From UMGS1889 sp900556055 (GTDB lineage: Bacteria; Bacillota; Clostridia; Oscillospirales; Ruminococcaceae): DNA of 64,000 nucleotides. Positions within the stretch are counted from its first letter, which is position 1. The number at the start of each line of letters is the position of its first letter. This document shows positions 8,759 to 15,733 of the stretch, one piece after another. The stretch is taken from contig CABQEV010000010.1 of NCBI GenBank assembly GCA_902463265.1, forward strand, positions 12,354 through 76,353, read 5' to 3'. The notes under the pieces are model-generated. The model did no database searches. It saw only the letters and a program-made list of their open reading frames with translations, and was not told where the DNA came from. Position numbers and translations under genes: made by a program.

Positions 8759-8787
8759 ATTATACAATAAAATTGACGGAATTTCAA
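8759..8787 (-). promoter_or_regulatory. Sigma-A promoter of the M50 protease-scpAB-rluB operon
   Basis: Minus strand TTGAAA (8787-8782), 17-bp spacer, TATAAT (8764-8759). All downstream genes to rluB overlap or are closely spaced, so this probably drives seven genes. Confidence 0.78.
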
Positions 8788-8845
8788 TAGAAATCGAAAG
8801 ATATTTTGTCAGAATAGCTTTTTTTATTTTTTTTTCAAAAAACAC

Positions 8846-8874
8846 TTGCATTTCTCTGAAATATATGTTAGAAT
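8846..8874 (+). promoter_or_regulatory. Sigma-A promoter of rpmB
   Basis: TTGCAT (8846-8851), 17-bp spacer with TATG just before the -10, and TAGAAT (8869-8874), 42 bp before the rpmB start. Confidence 0.78.
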
Positions 8875-8916
8875 AACAATATTGACTTGTGAAAAAAGAA
8901 AAGGAGGTGCTGCCCC

Positions 8917-9105
8917 ATGGCAAAATGCGATATTTGCGGAAAGGGTGTAACTTTCGGTATTAAGGTGTCCCACTCTCACCATCGTTCCAACAGAACATGG
9001 AAGCCTAACGTTAAGCGTGTAAAGGCTATCGTTGACGGAACACCTAAGCACATCTACGTATGCTCAAGATGCCTGCGTTCCAACAAGGTAACACGTGCCG
9101 TTTGA
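8917..9105 (+). CDS. rpmB: 50S ribosomal protein L28
   Basis: A 62-aa ribosomal protein of the large subunit. The sequence starts MAKCDICGKG and includes HSHHRSNRTWKPN and the C-terminal CSRCLRSNKV. The four cysteines (CxxC twice) mark the zinc-binding form of L28. AAAGGAGGTG precedes the ATG. It is monocistronic, with its own promoter and a shared terminator before the convergent sigG gene. Confidence 0.97.
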   Translation: MAKCDICGKGVTFGIKVSHSHHRSNRTWKPNVKRVKAIVDGTPKHIYVCSRCLRSNKVTRAV

Positions 9106-9126
9106 TACATTTTAGATGCGTCATAT

Positions 9127-9160
9127 AAAAAGGTCTTCGGATTTTTCCGAGGACCTTTTT
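9127..9160. terminator. Bidirectional terminator between rpmB and sigG
   Basis: AAGGTCTTCGGA and TCCGAGGACCTT form a 12-bp stem with one wobble and a short loop, with T runs on the plus side and A runs giving T on the minus side. It can end both rpmB (plus) and the spoIIGA-sigE-sigG transcript (minus). Confidence 0.88.
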
Positions 9161-9163
9161 ATT

Positions 9164-9934
9164 TTATATCTGATTTTTTATCTTGTCAAGAGTGCATTTC
9201 TCCAAGCGCGATACCTGTGCCTGAGATATGCCTATCTCATTGGCTACTTCGACCTGAGTTTTTCCGATAAAAAAGCGCAGGTAAAGTATCTTCTTCTCTC
9301 TTTCACCAAGCATGGTTATCGCCTGCTTCAGAGAAAGCTCGTCCAGCCAGTTTGTGTCGCTGTTTTTGTCTCCAATCTGATCGAGTACATAAAGTGTGTC
9401 GCCTGCATCTGAATATACGGGTTCATAAAGAGAAACAGGATCAGAAATGCTCTCCAGAGCTGTAACAACCTCAGCATGAGTACAGCCTATTTCCTCAGCA
9501 ATTTCCGTTAAAGTAGGTTCACGCTGATTTTGGTTCGTCAGCTTTTCTTTTGCCTGCATAGCACGATATGCAAGATCACGCAGCGAACGGCTAACTCTTA
9601 TCGGGGCATTATCCCTTAAAAATCTCCTTAATTCTCCACTTATCATAGGTACAGCATATGTGGAAAATCTTACATCCAATTCTGTATTAAAATTGTCAAT
9701 AGCCTTCATAAGTCCTATGCAGCCTACCTGAAAAAGATCATCCGGATTTTCCCCTCTCCCTAAAAACCGCTGGATAACACTCAGCACAAGTCTCAGATTT
9801 CCTTTTATGAGCTTGTCTCTAGCCGATTTATCGCCCGATCTATACTGCCTGAGAAGCTCCATCTTCTCGCTTTCCTTTAAAACTGTAAGCTTGGACGTAT
9901 TCACGCCGCTTATATCAACTTTATTATAATACAT
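9164..9934 (-). CDS. sigG: RNA polymerase sporulation sigma factor G
   Basis: Late forespore sigma factor controlling spore protection and germination genes. The 256-aa protein opens with NKVDISGVNTSKL, a SigG signature, then region 2 (NLRLVLSVIQRF, DLFQVGCIGLMKAIDNF, FSTYAVPMI), region 3 (RVSRSLRDLAY) and region 4 with the HTH EVANEIGISQAQVSRLEK. The start at 9934 is set by AGGTG 7 nt upstream and by homology; an upstream ATG at 9970 adds 12 non-conserved residues. It follows sigE by 103 bp, the Bacillus order spoIIGA-sigE-sigG. Confidence 0.95.
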   Translation of the reverse strand: MYYNKVDISGVNTSKLTVLKESEKMELLRQYRSGDKSARDKLIKGNLRLVLSVIQRFLGRGENPDDLFQVGCIGLMKAIDNFNTELDVRFSTYAVPMISGELRRFLRDNAPIRVSRSLRDLAYRAMQAKEKLTNQNQREPTLTEIAEEIGCTHAEVVTALESISDPVSLYEPVYSDAGDTLYVLDQIGDKNSDTNWLDELSLKQAITMLGEREKKILYLRFFIGKTQVEVANEIGISQAQVSRLEKCTLDKIKNQI

Positions 9935-10037
9935 AAAACTGCACCTGACTTTCATAGGACAATTTATCATGTCCTTCTGAAATTATTGTCAGATGCGTTT
10001 TTTATTATGCAGCACTGAGCATGTTATTTAATGGTAA

Positions 10038-10763
10038 TTACTTCAAAGATGCTTCAATATCCTTTTTCAGCTTTTTGATTATCCTTTTTTCAAGTCTCGA
10101 AATATATGACTGGGAAATTCCGATCATATCAGCGACTTCCTTCTGAGTTTTCTCTTTTCCGGTTATAAGACCAAATCTCATCTGCATTATTTCACGTTCT
10201 CTGGGCGGCAGCTTATCCACGGCTGAAAGAAGAAGACCTTTCTCCGCTTCCGCTTCTATTCCCCTGTTTACGGTATCATCGTCTGTTCCCAGCACATCGG
10301 AAAGCAGAAGTTCATTTCCGTCCCAGTCAATATTAAGCGGCTCATCTATCGAAAGCTCATTTTTATATTGAGATGATTTTCTCAGAAACATAAGTATCTC
10401 ATTTTCGATACAGCGTGATGCATATGTAGCAAGCTTAATGTTTTTATCGGGCGAAAATGTTTTTACCGCTTTGATAAGCCCGACCGTTCCTATTGAAACC
10501 AAGTCCTCAATGTTTATCCCGGTTGATTCAAATTTCTTTGCAATATATACAACCAGCCGCAGATTATGCACGATAAGCTTGTTTCTGGCAGAACCCCCAT
10601 TTGATCTCAACTCATCAAACGCCTTCGCCTCTTCCTCTTTTGTAAGCGGCGGAGGCAATGTATCAGAACCGTTTATGTAAAAAACATTGTTTTTCTTTTT
10701 TCCGAAAAAAATTATTTCCCGTATCTTACCCGCAATTGATCTTAACCACTCTGTCAGTTTCAT
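10038..10763 (-). CDS. sigE: RNA polymerase sporulation sigma factor E (pro-form)
   Basis: Early mother-cell sigma factor, made as an inactive precursor. The 241-aa product begins with the hydrophobic, basic pro-sequence (residues 1-30) that anchors it to the septal membrane; cleavage is expected just before the FYINGSDTLPPPL segment. Region 2 (NLRLVVYIAKKFE, EDLVSIGTVGLIKAVKTF) and region 4 (LPPREREIMQMRFGL, EVADMIGISQSYISRLEK) are clear. The processing protease gene spoIIGA ends 16 bp upstream. Confidence 0.95.
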   Translation of the reverse strand: MKLTEWLRSIAGKIREIIFFGKKKNNVFYINGSDTLPPPLTKEEEAKAFDELRSNGGSARNKLIVHNLRLVVYIAKKFESTGINIEDLVSIGTVGLIKAVKTFSPDKNIKLATYASRCIENEILMFLRKSSQYKNELSIDEPLNIDWDGNELLLSDVLGTDDDTVNRGIEAEAEKGLLLSAVDKLPPREREIMQMRFGLITGKEKTQKEVADMIGISQSYISRLEKRIIKKLKKDIEASLK

Positions 10764-10779
10764 TTTTATACTCTCCTTT

Positions 10780-11610
10780 TCAGAAAAAAATATCAGGATT
10801 TACAACAGCTGTATCAATATTGCCTGTTGATACGCCTATCATTGCATCAACAGCCTTCAGCCTGCTGCAATCATCTTTTATGTATACCGCATCAGGCAGG
10901 AATGACGGTATAACCCCATCAGAATTTACCGTGCAGAACGGCACAAGTCTTATGCCCCTGACAAACTCCGCATTTCCCGACAGATATTCTTCAACCTGCT
11001 TCGGTATAACGCTGCTGATACATTCACGGCCGCATACTATCACAGGTTTTCCACTGAATGTGTCGATAAGACTGTTTCCCGTATCACATAATCCGCTGAC
11101 CTCGGCTGTTTTTCCGTTATTGCATATAACAACGCTGAACCGATCATGTTCACAGCTTCGCCTGTCTATGAAAAATCTGAACAGCGATATGAGCATATAT
11201 GCCGTGATAGTTGCCGTAACGAGCGTAAGCAGCGAAAGGTCAAGATAAAGCACTCCATTATGCACAACAGCATATTTTGGCTTGAAAAACATAGTCCAAG
11301 CATATGCAGCCCCCGAAAATATCAGACACACAAGAAAAAAGACTGCTGTTATCCTTGCAAATCTATGCTTGTCATCATATCCGAACGCTGTGAAGATCAT
11401 CAGCGCTGCTCCGAATATCTTTACAGCCATCGTGACAGGAAAAGCCATGTCCGGAATAAGTATTATCAGCGAAAGCAAACTTCCAATCATCGCCGACAGT
11501 ATACATCTTCCGTTTTTTAGGCGGCTGTGCGTAACGGCAGCAGTAGCCTTCAACAGAAAAAAGTTCATGTAAATGTTTGTTATGATAAGCACATCTATGT
11601 ATACATACAA
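10780..11610 (-). CDS. spoIIGA: Sigma-E processing peptidase SpoIIGA
   Basis: Membrane aspartic protease that cleaves pro-sigma-E after a signal from the forespore. The 276-aa protein has about five N-terminal transmembrane segments (residues 5-145) and a cytosolic protease domain with DTGN at 176-179, the single catalytic motif of the dimeric enzyme. The start is the TTG at 11610, with GGGGGG 6 nt upstream; the ATG at 11606 is out of frame. It lies directly before sigE as in other spore formers. Confidence 0.92.
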   Translation of the reverse strand: MYVYIDVLIITNIYMNFFLLKATAAVTHSRLKNGRCILSAMIGSLLSLIILIPDMAFPVTMAVKIFGAALMIFTAFGYDDKHRFARITAVFFLVCLIFSGAAYAWTMFFKPKYAVVHNGVLYLDLSLLTLVTATITAYMLISLFRFFIDRRSCEHDRFSVVICNNGKTAEVSGLCDTGNSLIDTFSGKPVIVCGRECISSVIPKQVEEYLSGNAEFVRGIRLVPFCTVNSDGVIPSFLPDAVYIKDDCSRLKAVDAMIGVSTGNIDTAVVNPDIFF

Positions 11611-11636
11611 GCCTATCCCCCCTATTCAATATAAAT

Positions 11637-11670
11637 ATTATAACCCTGTTTTTCCGCGGATTTTGTCATA
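11637..11670 (-). promoter_or_regulatory. Candidate Spo0A-controlled promoter of spoIIGA
   Basis: Minus-strand TATAAT at 11642-11637 lacks a -35 hexamer at 17 bp. Instead a match to the 0A box (TTTGTCATA on the plus strand at 11662-11670, 8 of 9 to TTTGTCRAA) lies 19 bp upstream. In Bacillus, spoIIG also has a displaced -35 region overlapped by 0A boxes. The Spo0A role is inferred from that. Confidence 0.45.
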
Positions 11671-11703
11671 AAAAAAGCAAGTCTCAGAAAACCTGAAACT
11701 TGC
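11670..11703 (-). terminator. Intrinsic terminator after the peptide-binding lipoprotein gene
   Basis: Minus strand: GCAAGTTTCAG paired with CTGAGACTTGC, 5-nt loop, then seven T. It separates the solute-binding protein gene from spoIIGA. Confidence 0.88.
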
Positions 11704-11722
11704 TTTGAAACATTTGAGCTGT

Positions 11723-13342
11723 TTATTTGAAATACTTTGCATCAGCAAAATATATCTGTTCACTGAACGGATTAAATTCGACATCTGATGCCTTATCGGT
11801 GTATAAAAGATAATTTGTCGGATAATAAAGCGGCACATAAATATTTGCTGAGATTATCTGCTTTTCCGCCCCTGATAAATAAGAAACACTGTCGTTAAGG
11901 CTTGATGAATTTCTGAACTTTTTCAGCAGACCGTCAAAGCTCATATCGGAAAATCCAAAAATGTTCCGTTCATTTCCGATGGTAAAATCCTCCAGAACGG
12001 CAATAGGACTGTTGTATTCGCAGGTAAGCTCTGTCACTGCCATTTCATAATCGCCGGACTCCATTCTGTCGTCATATTCATTCTGAGATACGATCTCAAG
12101 TCCGCACATAAAGCCAAGCTTTTCATTCCACTGATCCGTAACATCACGCAAAGCTTCCGGATCATAAAAATCCTCGGAAACCATGATCGCCATGCCATCC
12201 GCTGTCACCATATCAAGCTCATTCAAACCGTTGACCCAATCGGTCAGAGCATATTTTGCATTAAAATTCCCGAGAGATCGTTCGGAAGCCAGTTCACGAT
12301 AGCTTTTATTCAGCAGAGACACATCGGGCGGCACGATTCCGAAAGCAGGGGTAAGGTTGTCATATTGCCCGAATTTGTCGCGGTCGATCGACTCGGAAAG
12401 TGCTTTTCTGATATTAGCATTCGCAAGTATCTCATTGTTTTGATTAAATATCAGACCTGCCGAACTTATCTGATATTCAATAGATCTGCTTTTCTTAAAA
12501 AGATCCTTGTTTGTTCCGTTTGAGATTATAAGATCAGTTTCCTCGGAAAGATAATCTGCCTCAAACTGCGTCATATCAGACTTGATAAAGAAATTTATGC
12601 TGTAAGGATAGACATACTCACTTTCGGAATTCTTAGGGTTACGTCTCAGAATTATATAATTATTGTCCCAATATGGATCATAGTTCCATTCCTTAAGATA
12701 AAAATCTCCGTTTGAAAATGTTGTAGCATCTGAAAGTCCGTATTTTCCCATCGTGCTTCTGAAAAAATATTCATTGCACGGCATAGCCGCAGTCGTTGTC
12801 AGCAGATATAGAAAATTCGCATTCGGGCTTTCAAGCGTTATCTCAAGTGTATATTTGTCTATCGCTTTCACTCCCAAGGCATCCTGATCCATTATTTTGC
12901 GAAGGACTGCCGAACTGTTTTTTATGCAGCTGAAATCATCAGCGTACGGCGAATGCGTTTCGGGATCAAAGATCCTCTGAAACGCAAAAACAAAATCATT
13001 GGCGGTCATATTGGCTTCATAATCCCCTGTGCCCCTCCAATAGACATTATTTTTCAAAGAAAATGTGTATGTCAACTCATCATTAGACATCGTATATTCT
13101 GTGATAACTCCGTTTTCAATCTTTCCGCCTGCACCTGCCTTAAACAATCCCTCACATATATTGGCAAGAACCAGCATCGAGGCACTGTCCTGAGCAAGCT
13201 GCGGATCAAGATTACTCGGATTTGCATTTATATCATATTTGAAAATGTACCCCGAACCATCATCGGGATCGCATGAAGAAAACGAAACAGCAGTTATGAC
13301 GGCAAATATTATGCAGATAATTCTTTTTGTCAGCTTTATCAC
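11723..13342 (-). CDS. Peptide-type ABC transporter substrate-binding lipoprotein (SBP family 5)
   Basis: A 539-aa extracellular binding protein of the OppA/DppA family. It has a lipoprotein signal with lipobox VSFSSC, then DINANPSNLDPQLAQDSAS near the N-terminus and the usual two-lobe length. The start is GTG at 13342, with GGAG 8 nt upstream; an ATG at 13360 would overlap that ribosome site. No permease or ATPase genes are adjacent, so it is an orphan here and must use a transporter encoded elsewhere. It has its own promoter and terminator. Ligand unknown; oligopeptide is the family default. Confidence 0.88.
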   Translation of the reverse strand: MIKLTKRIICIIFAVITAVSFSSCDPDDGSGYIFKYDINANPSNLDPQLAQDSASMLVLANICEGLFKAGAGGKIENGVITEYTMSNDELTYTFSLKNNVYWRGTGDYEANMTANDFVFAFQRIFDPETHSPYADDFSCIKNSSAVLRKIMDQDALGVKAIDKYTLEITLESPNANFLYLLTTTAAMPCNEYFFRSTMGKYGLSDATTFSNGDFYLKEWNYDPYWDNNYIILRRNPKNSESEYVYPYSINFFIKSDMTQFEADYLSEETDLIISNGTNKDLFKKSRSIEYQISSAGLIFNQNNEILANANIRKALSESIDRDKFGQYDNLTPAFGIVPPDVSLLNKSYRELASERSLGNFNAKYALTDWVNGLNELDMVTADGMAIMVSEDFYDPEALRDVTDQWNEKLGFMCGLEIVSQNEYDDRMESGDYEMAVTELTCEYNSPIAVLEDFTIGNERNIFGFSDMSFDGLLKKFRNSSSLNDSVSYLSGAEKQIISANIYVPLYYPTNYLLYTDKASDVEFNPFSEQIYFADAKYFK

Positions 13343-13392
13343 ATTAAATTCTCCATTCACAAGAAAATGTTGTTATACTAGCATTTGAAATT

Positions 13393-13421
13393 ATTATATC
13401 ACAGAATCACTTTCTTATCAA
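13393..13421 (-). promoter_or_regulatory. Sigma-A promoter of the peptide-binding lipoprotein
   Basis: Minus strand TTGATA (13421-13416), 17-bp spacer, TATAAT (13398-13393), 50 bp before the GTG start. Confidence 0.75.
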
Positions 13422-13432
13422 TAGCCGAATAT

Positions 13433-13467
13433 AAAAAAATCCCGACTGCCGTTAAAAGCAATCGGGA
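13433..13467 (-). terminator. Intrinsic terminator of rpsB-tsf
   Basis: Minus strand: TCCCGATTGC paired with GCAGTCGGGA (one wobble), an 8-nt loop, then a run of T. It lies 18 bp after the tsf stop. Confidence 0.88.
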
Positions 13468-13485
13468 CATATTCTGATTCGAAAA

Positions 13486-14400
13486 TTACTTGATCATCTT
13501 TGCAACTTCGTCTGCAAAGTTCTCTTCCTTCTTTTCGATGCCTTCGCCTCTTTCGAAACGAACGAACTCAGATACAGCGATCTTTCCGCCGAGCTGCTTA
13601 GCAGCGTTCTCAACGTACTTACCAACTGTTACCTTGTCATCCTTAACGAAAGCCTGCTCAAGGAGGCAGTTCTCAGAGTAGTACTTGCCAACCTTACCCT
13701 CAGCGATCTTAGCTCTTACCTGCTCAGGCTTGGAAGCCATCTTAGGATCCTCAGCCATCTGAGCCATGATAATAGTCTTCTCGTTCTCAAGAACAGAAGC
13801 AGGAACAGACTCTCTGTTGAGGTACTCAGGGTTCATAGCTGCAACCTGAAGAGCACAGTCCTTACCAACCTCAAAAACCTTATCAGCAGCAAGATCTGTA
13901 TCCAGCTTTACCATAACGCCGATGCTTCCGCCGCCGTGAACGTAAGGAACAAGAACGCCTTCCATTCTCTTGAAACGACGAATAACCATGTTCTCTCTGA
14001 TCTTGATGAAGATATCCTGGAGAGTTTCCTCAACAGACTTGTCTCCGCCGCTGATAGTAGCAGCCTTGAGAGCATCGAGGTCAGCAGGGTTCTTCTCGAT
14101 AACAGTCTTTGCAACGTTTGTAACAAATGCCTTGAACTCTTCGTTGTTAGCAGCGAAGTCTGTCTCGATGTTAACTTCAACAACAGCACCTACATTACCC
14201 TCAACGATAGCGGTAACGATACCCTCAGCAGCGATTCTGCCGCTCTTCTTAGCCTGTGTTGCAAGTCCCTTTTCACGAAGTATAGTAACAGCCTTATCCT
14301 TGTCGCCGTCAGCCTCTTCAAGAGCCTTCTTACAATCCATCATGCCGACGCCTGTTGACTTCATAAGGTCTTTGATCTCTGCAATGCTAGCCTTTGCCAT
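13486..14400 (-). CDS. tsf: Translation elongation factor Ts
   Basis: Guanine nucleotide exchange factor for EF-Tu. The 304-aa protein shows the N-terminal UBA-like domain with LMKSTGVGMMDCKKALEEADGD, the core dimerisation domain with EVNIETDFAANNEEFK, and YVHGGGSIGVMV. Length matches full-length EF-Ts. It follows rpsB by 97 bp and shares its promoter. Codon use is strongly biased, as expected for a highly expressed gene. Confidence 0.97.
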   Translation of the reverse strand: MAKASIAEIKDLMKSTGVGMMDCKKALEEADGDKDKAVTILREKGLATQAKKSGRIAAEGIVTAIVEGNVGAVVEVNIETDFAANNEEFKAFVTNVAKTVIEKNPADLDALKAATISGGDKSVEETLQDIFIKIRENMVIRRFKRMEGVLVPYVHGGGSIGVMVKLDTDLAADKVFEVGKDCALQVAAMNPEYLNRESVPASVLENEKTIIMAQMAEDPKMASKPEQVRAKIAEGKVGKYYSENCLLEQAFVKDDKVTVGKYVENAAKQLGGKIAVSEFVRFERGEGIEKKEENFADEVAKMIK

Positions 14401-14497
14401 TATAATTCCTCCTAAACGTGACTTCCTTTATATCGAAATCAGGGCAGACGATTTATATAAAAGGTCTGCCCGATGATCGCATTTATATTTATACAGA

Positions 14498-15226
14498 TTA
14501 CTCTGCAGCAGCTTCCTCTGCCTCAGCAGCGGGAGCATCCTGCTGACCCTGTCTGCCCTCGATGATAGCATCAGCCATAGCACCGGCGATAAGCTTAACA
14601 GCTCTGATAGCATCATCATTACCGGGGATAACATAGTCAACATCATCAGGATCGCAGTTTGTATCTACGATAGCAACGATAGGAATACCGAGCTTCTTAG
14701 CCTCAGCAACAGCGATCTTTTCCTTGCGGGGGTCAACGATGAAGAGAGCACCGGGGAGCTTCTTCATATCCTTGATACCGCCGAGGAACTTTTCAAGCTT
14801 CTCTATTTCAAGGTTGAGCTTAACAACTTCCTTCTTGGGGAGGAGATCGAATGTGCCGTCCTCAGCCATCTGATGGAGCTGCTCAAGTCTCTTGATTCTT
14901 CTCTGGATTGTCTTGAAGTTGGTCATCATACCGCCGAGCCATCTAGCGTTTACGTAGTGAGCACCTGCACGGAGAGCTTCTTCCTTAACGGAATCTCCGG
15001 CCTGCTTCTTTGTACCTACGAAAAGTACGGACTCACCGCTTGAAGACAGATCACGAACAAAAGCATATGCTTCGTCCAGCTTTGTAACTGTCTTCTGAAG
15101 GTCGATGATGTAGATGCCGTTTCTTTCTGTGAAAATGTAGGGAGCCATTTTCGGGTTCCATCTTCTTGTCTGGTGTCCGAAGTGAACGCCTGCTTCAAGA
15201 AGCTGTTTCATTGATACTACGCCCAT
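14498..15226 (-). CDS. rpsB: 30S ribosomal protein S2
   Basis: A 242-aa small-subunit protein with the invariant start VVSMKQLLEAGVHFGHQTRRWNP, then VGTKKQA, NARWLGGMMTNF and the C-terminal VDTNCDPDDVDYVIPGNDDAIR. AGGAGG lies before the ATG at 15226. The C-terminal tail is alanine- and glutamate-rich, common in clostridial S2. It is first in the rpsB-tsf operon, with a 5' leader of about 105 nt that can form a GC hairpin; such leaders often mediate S2 autoregulation. Confidence 0.97.
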   Translation of the reverse strand: MGVVSMKQLLEAGVHFGHQTRRWNPKMAPYIFTERNGIYIIDLQKTVTKLDEAYAFVRDLSSSGESVLFVGTKKQAGDSVKEEALRAGAHYVNARWLGGMMTNFKTIQRRIKRLEQLHQMAEDGTFDLLPKKEVVKLNLEIEKLEKFLGGIKDMKKLPGALFIVDPRKEKIAVAEAKKLGIPIVAIVDTNCDPDDVDYVIPGNDDAIRAVKLIAGAMADAIIEGRQGQQDAPAAEAEEAAAE

Positions 15227-15339
15227 GGTAGTTACCTCCTGTTGGTTTTTAAAAATTTATCCTCCGCCCGGTTTAGCTTATATGCGACCTTTTGCAAGGC
15301 ACCGGCACACAAAAACACGGACGTGCGAATTACTTTGAT

Positions 15340-15368
15340 ATTATATCATACAGCAAAGCATATTTCAA
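15340..15368 (-). promoter_or_regulatory. Sigma-A promoter of rpsB-tsf
   Basis: Minus strand TTGAAA (15368-15363), 17-bp spacer, TATAAT (15345-15340). It sits immediately after the ylmC stop, giving a leader of about 105 nt before rpsB. Confidence 0.82.
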
Positions 15369-15382
15369 GCATTTTCCGAAAT

Positions 15383-15673
15383 TTACCCAAACAAATTTTC
15401 AAGGCAATTTTCCGACTTTTTTGTCACTTTTGACCGAACAGCCATTCTGACAAGCACTGTATCCTCGCCTATGACCTCGATCTCGCTGCATTTTATGACA
15501 ACATCATCTTCTCTGCCGAAAAAGCCGAAGAATTTCGGTCTGCCGTATATTACAAATGATCTTATGCTTGCTTTTTCCGTATCAAATTCAGCGTCATCTA
15601 TAAAACCCAGCCGCGAACCGTCACGAATGCTTATTACTTCCTTATTTCGCAGATCCGATAAACTGCAGATCAT
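15383..15673 (-). CDS. YlmC/YmxH family PRC-barrel sporulation protein
   Basis: A 96-aa PRC-barrel protein beginning MICSLSDLRNKEVISIRDGSRLG, matching the YlmC/YmxH family found across spore formers. The FDTEKASIRSFVIYGRPKFFGFFGREDD segment is typical. Function is not established; expression is sporulation-linked in Bacillus. It follows mutS2 by 60 bp on the same strand. Confidence 0.87.
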   Translation of the reverse strand: MICSLSDLRNKEVISIRDGSRLGFIDDAEFDTEKASIRSFVIYGRPKFFGFFGREDDVVIKCSEIEVIGEDTVLVRMAVRSKVTKKSENCLENLFG

Positions 15674-15733
15674 AATATCCCTCTTTTCGGAATTTATCGT
15701 TACAGTTTATTCGGATATGCGCTTGTACTATGC

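Noticed and set aside
8824..9051. Minus-strand open frame over rpmB
   Set aside because: It is antisense to rpmB and its promoter; L28 on the plus strand is certain.
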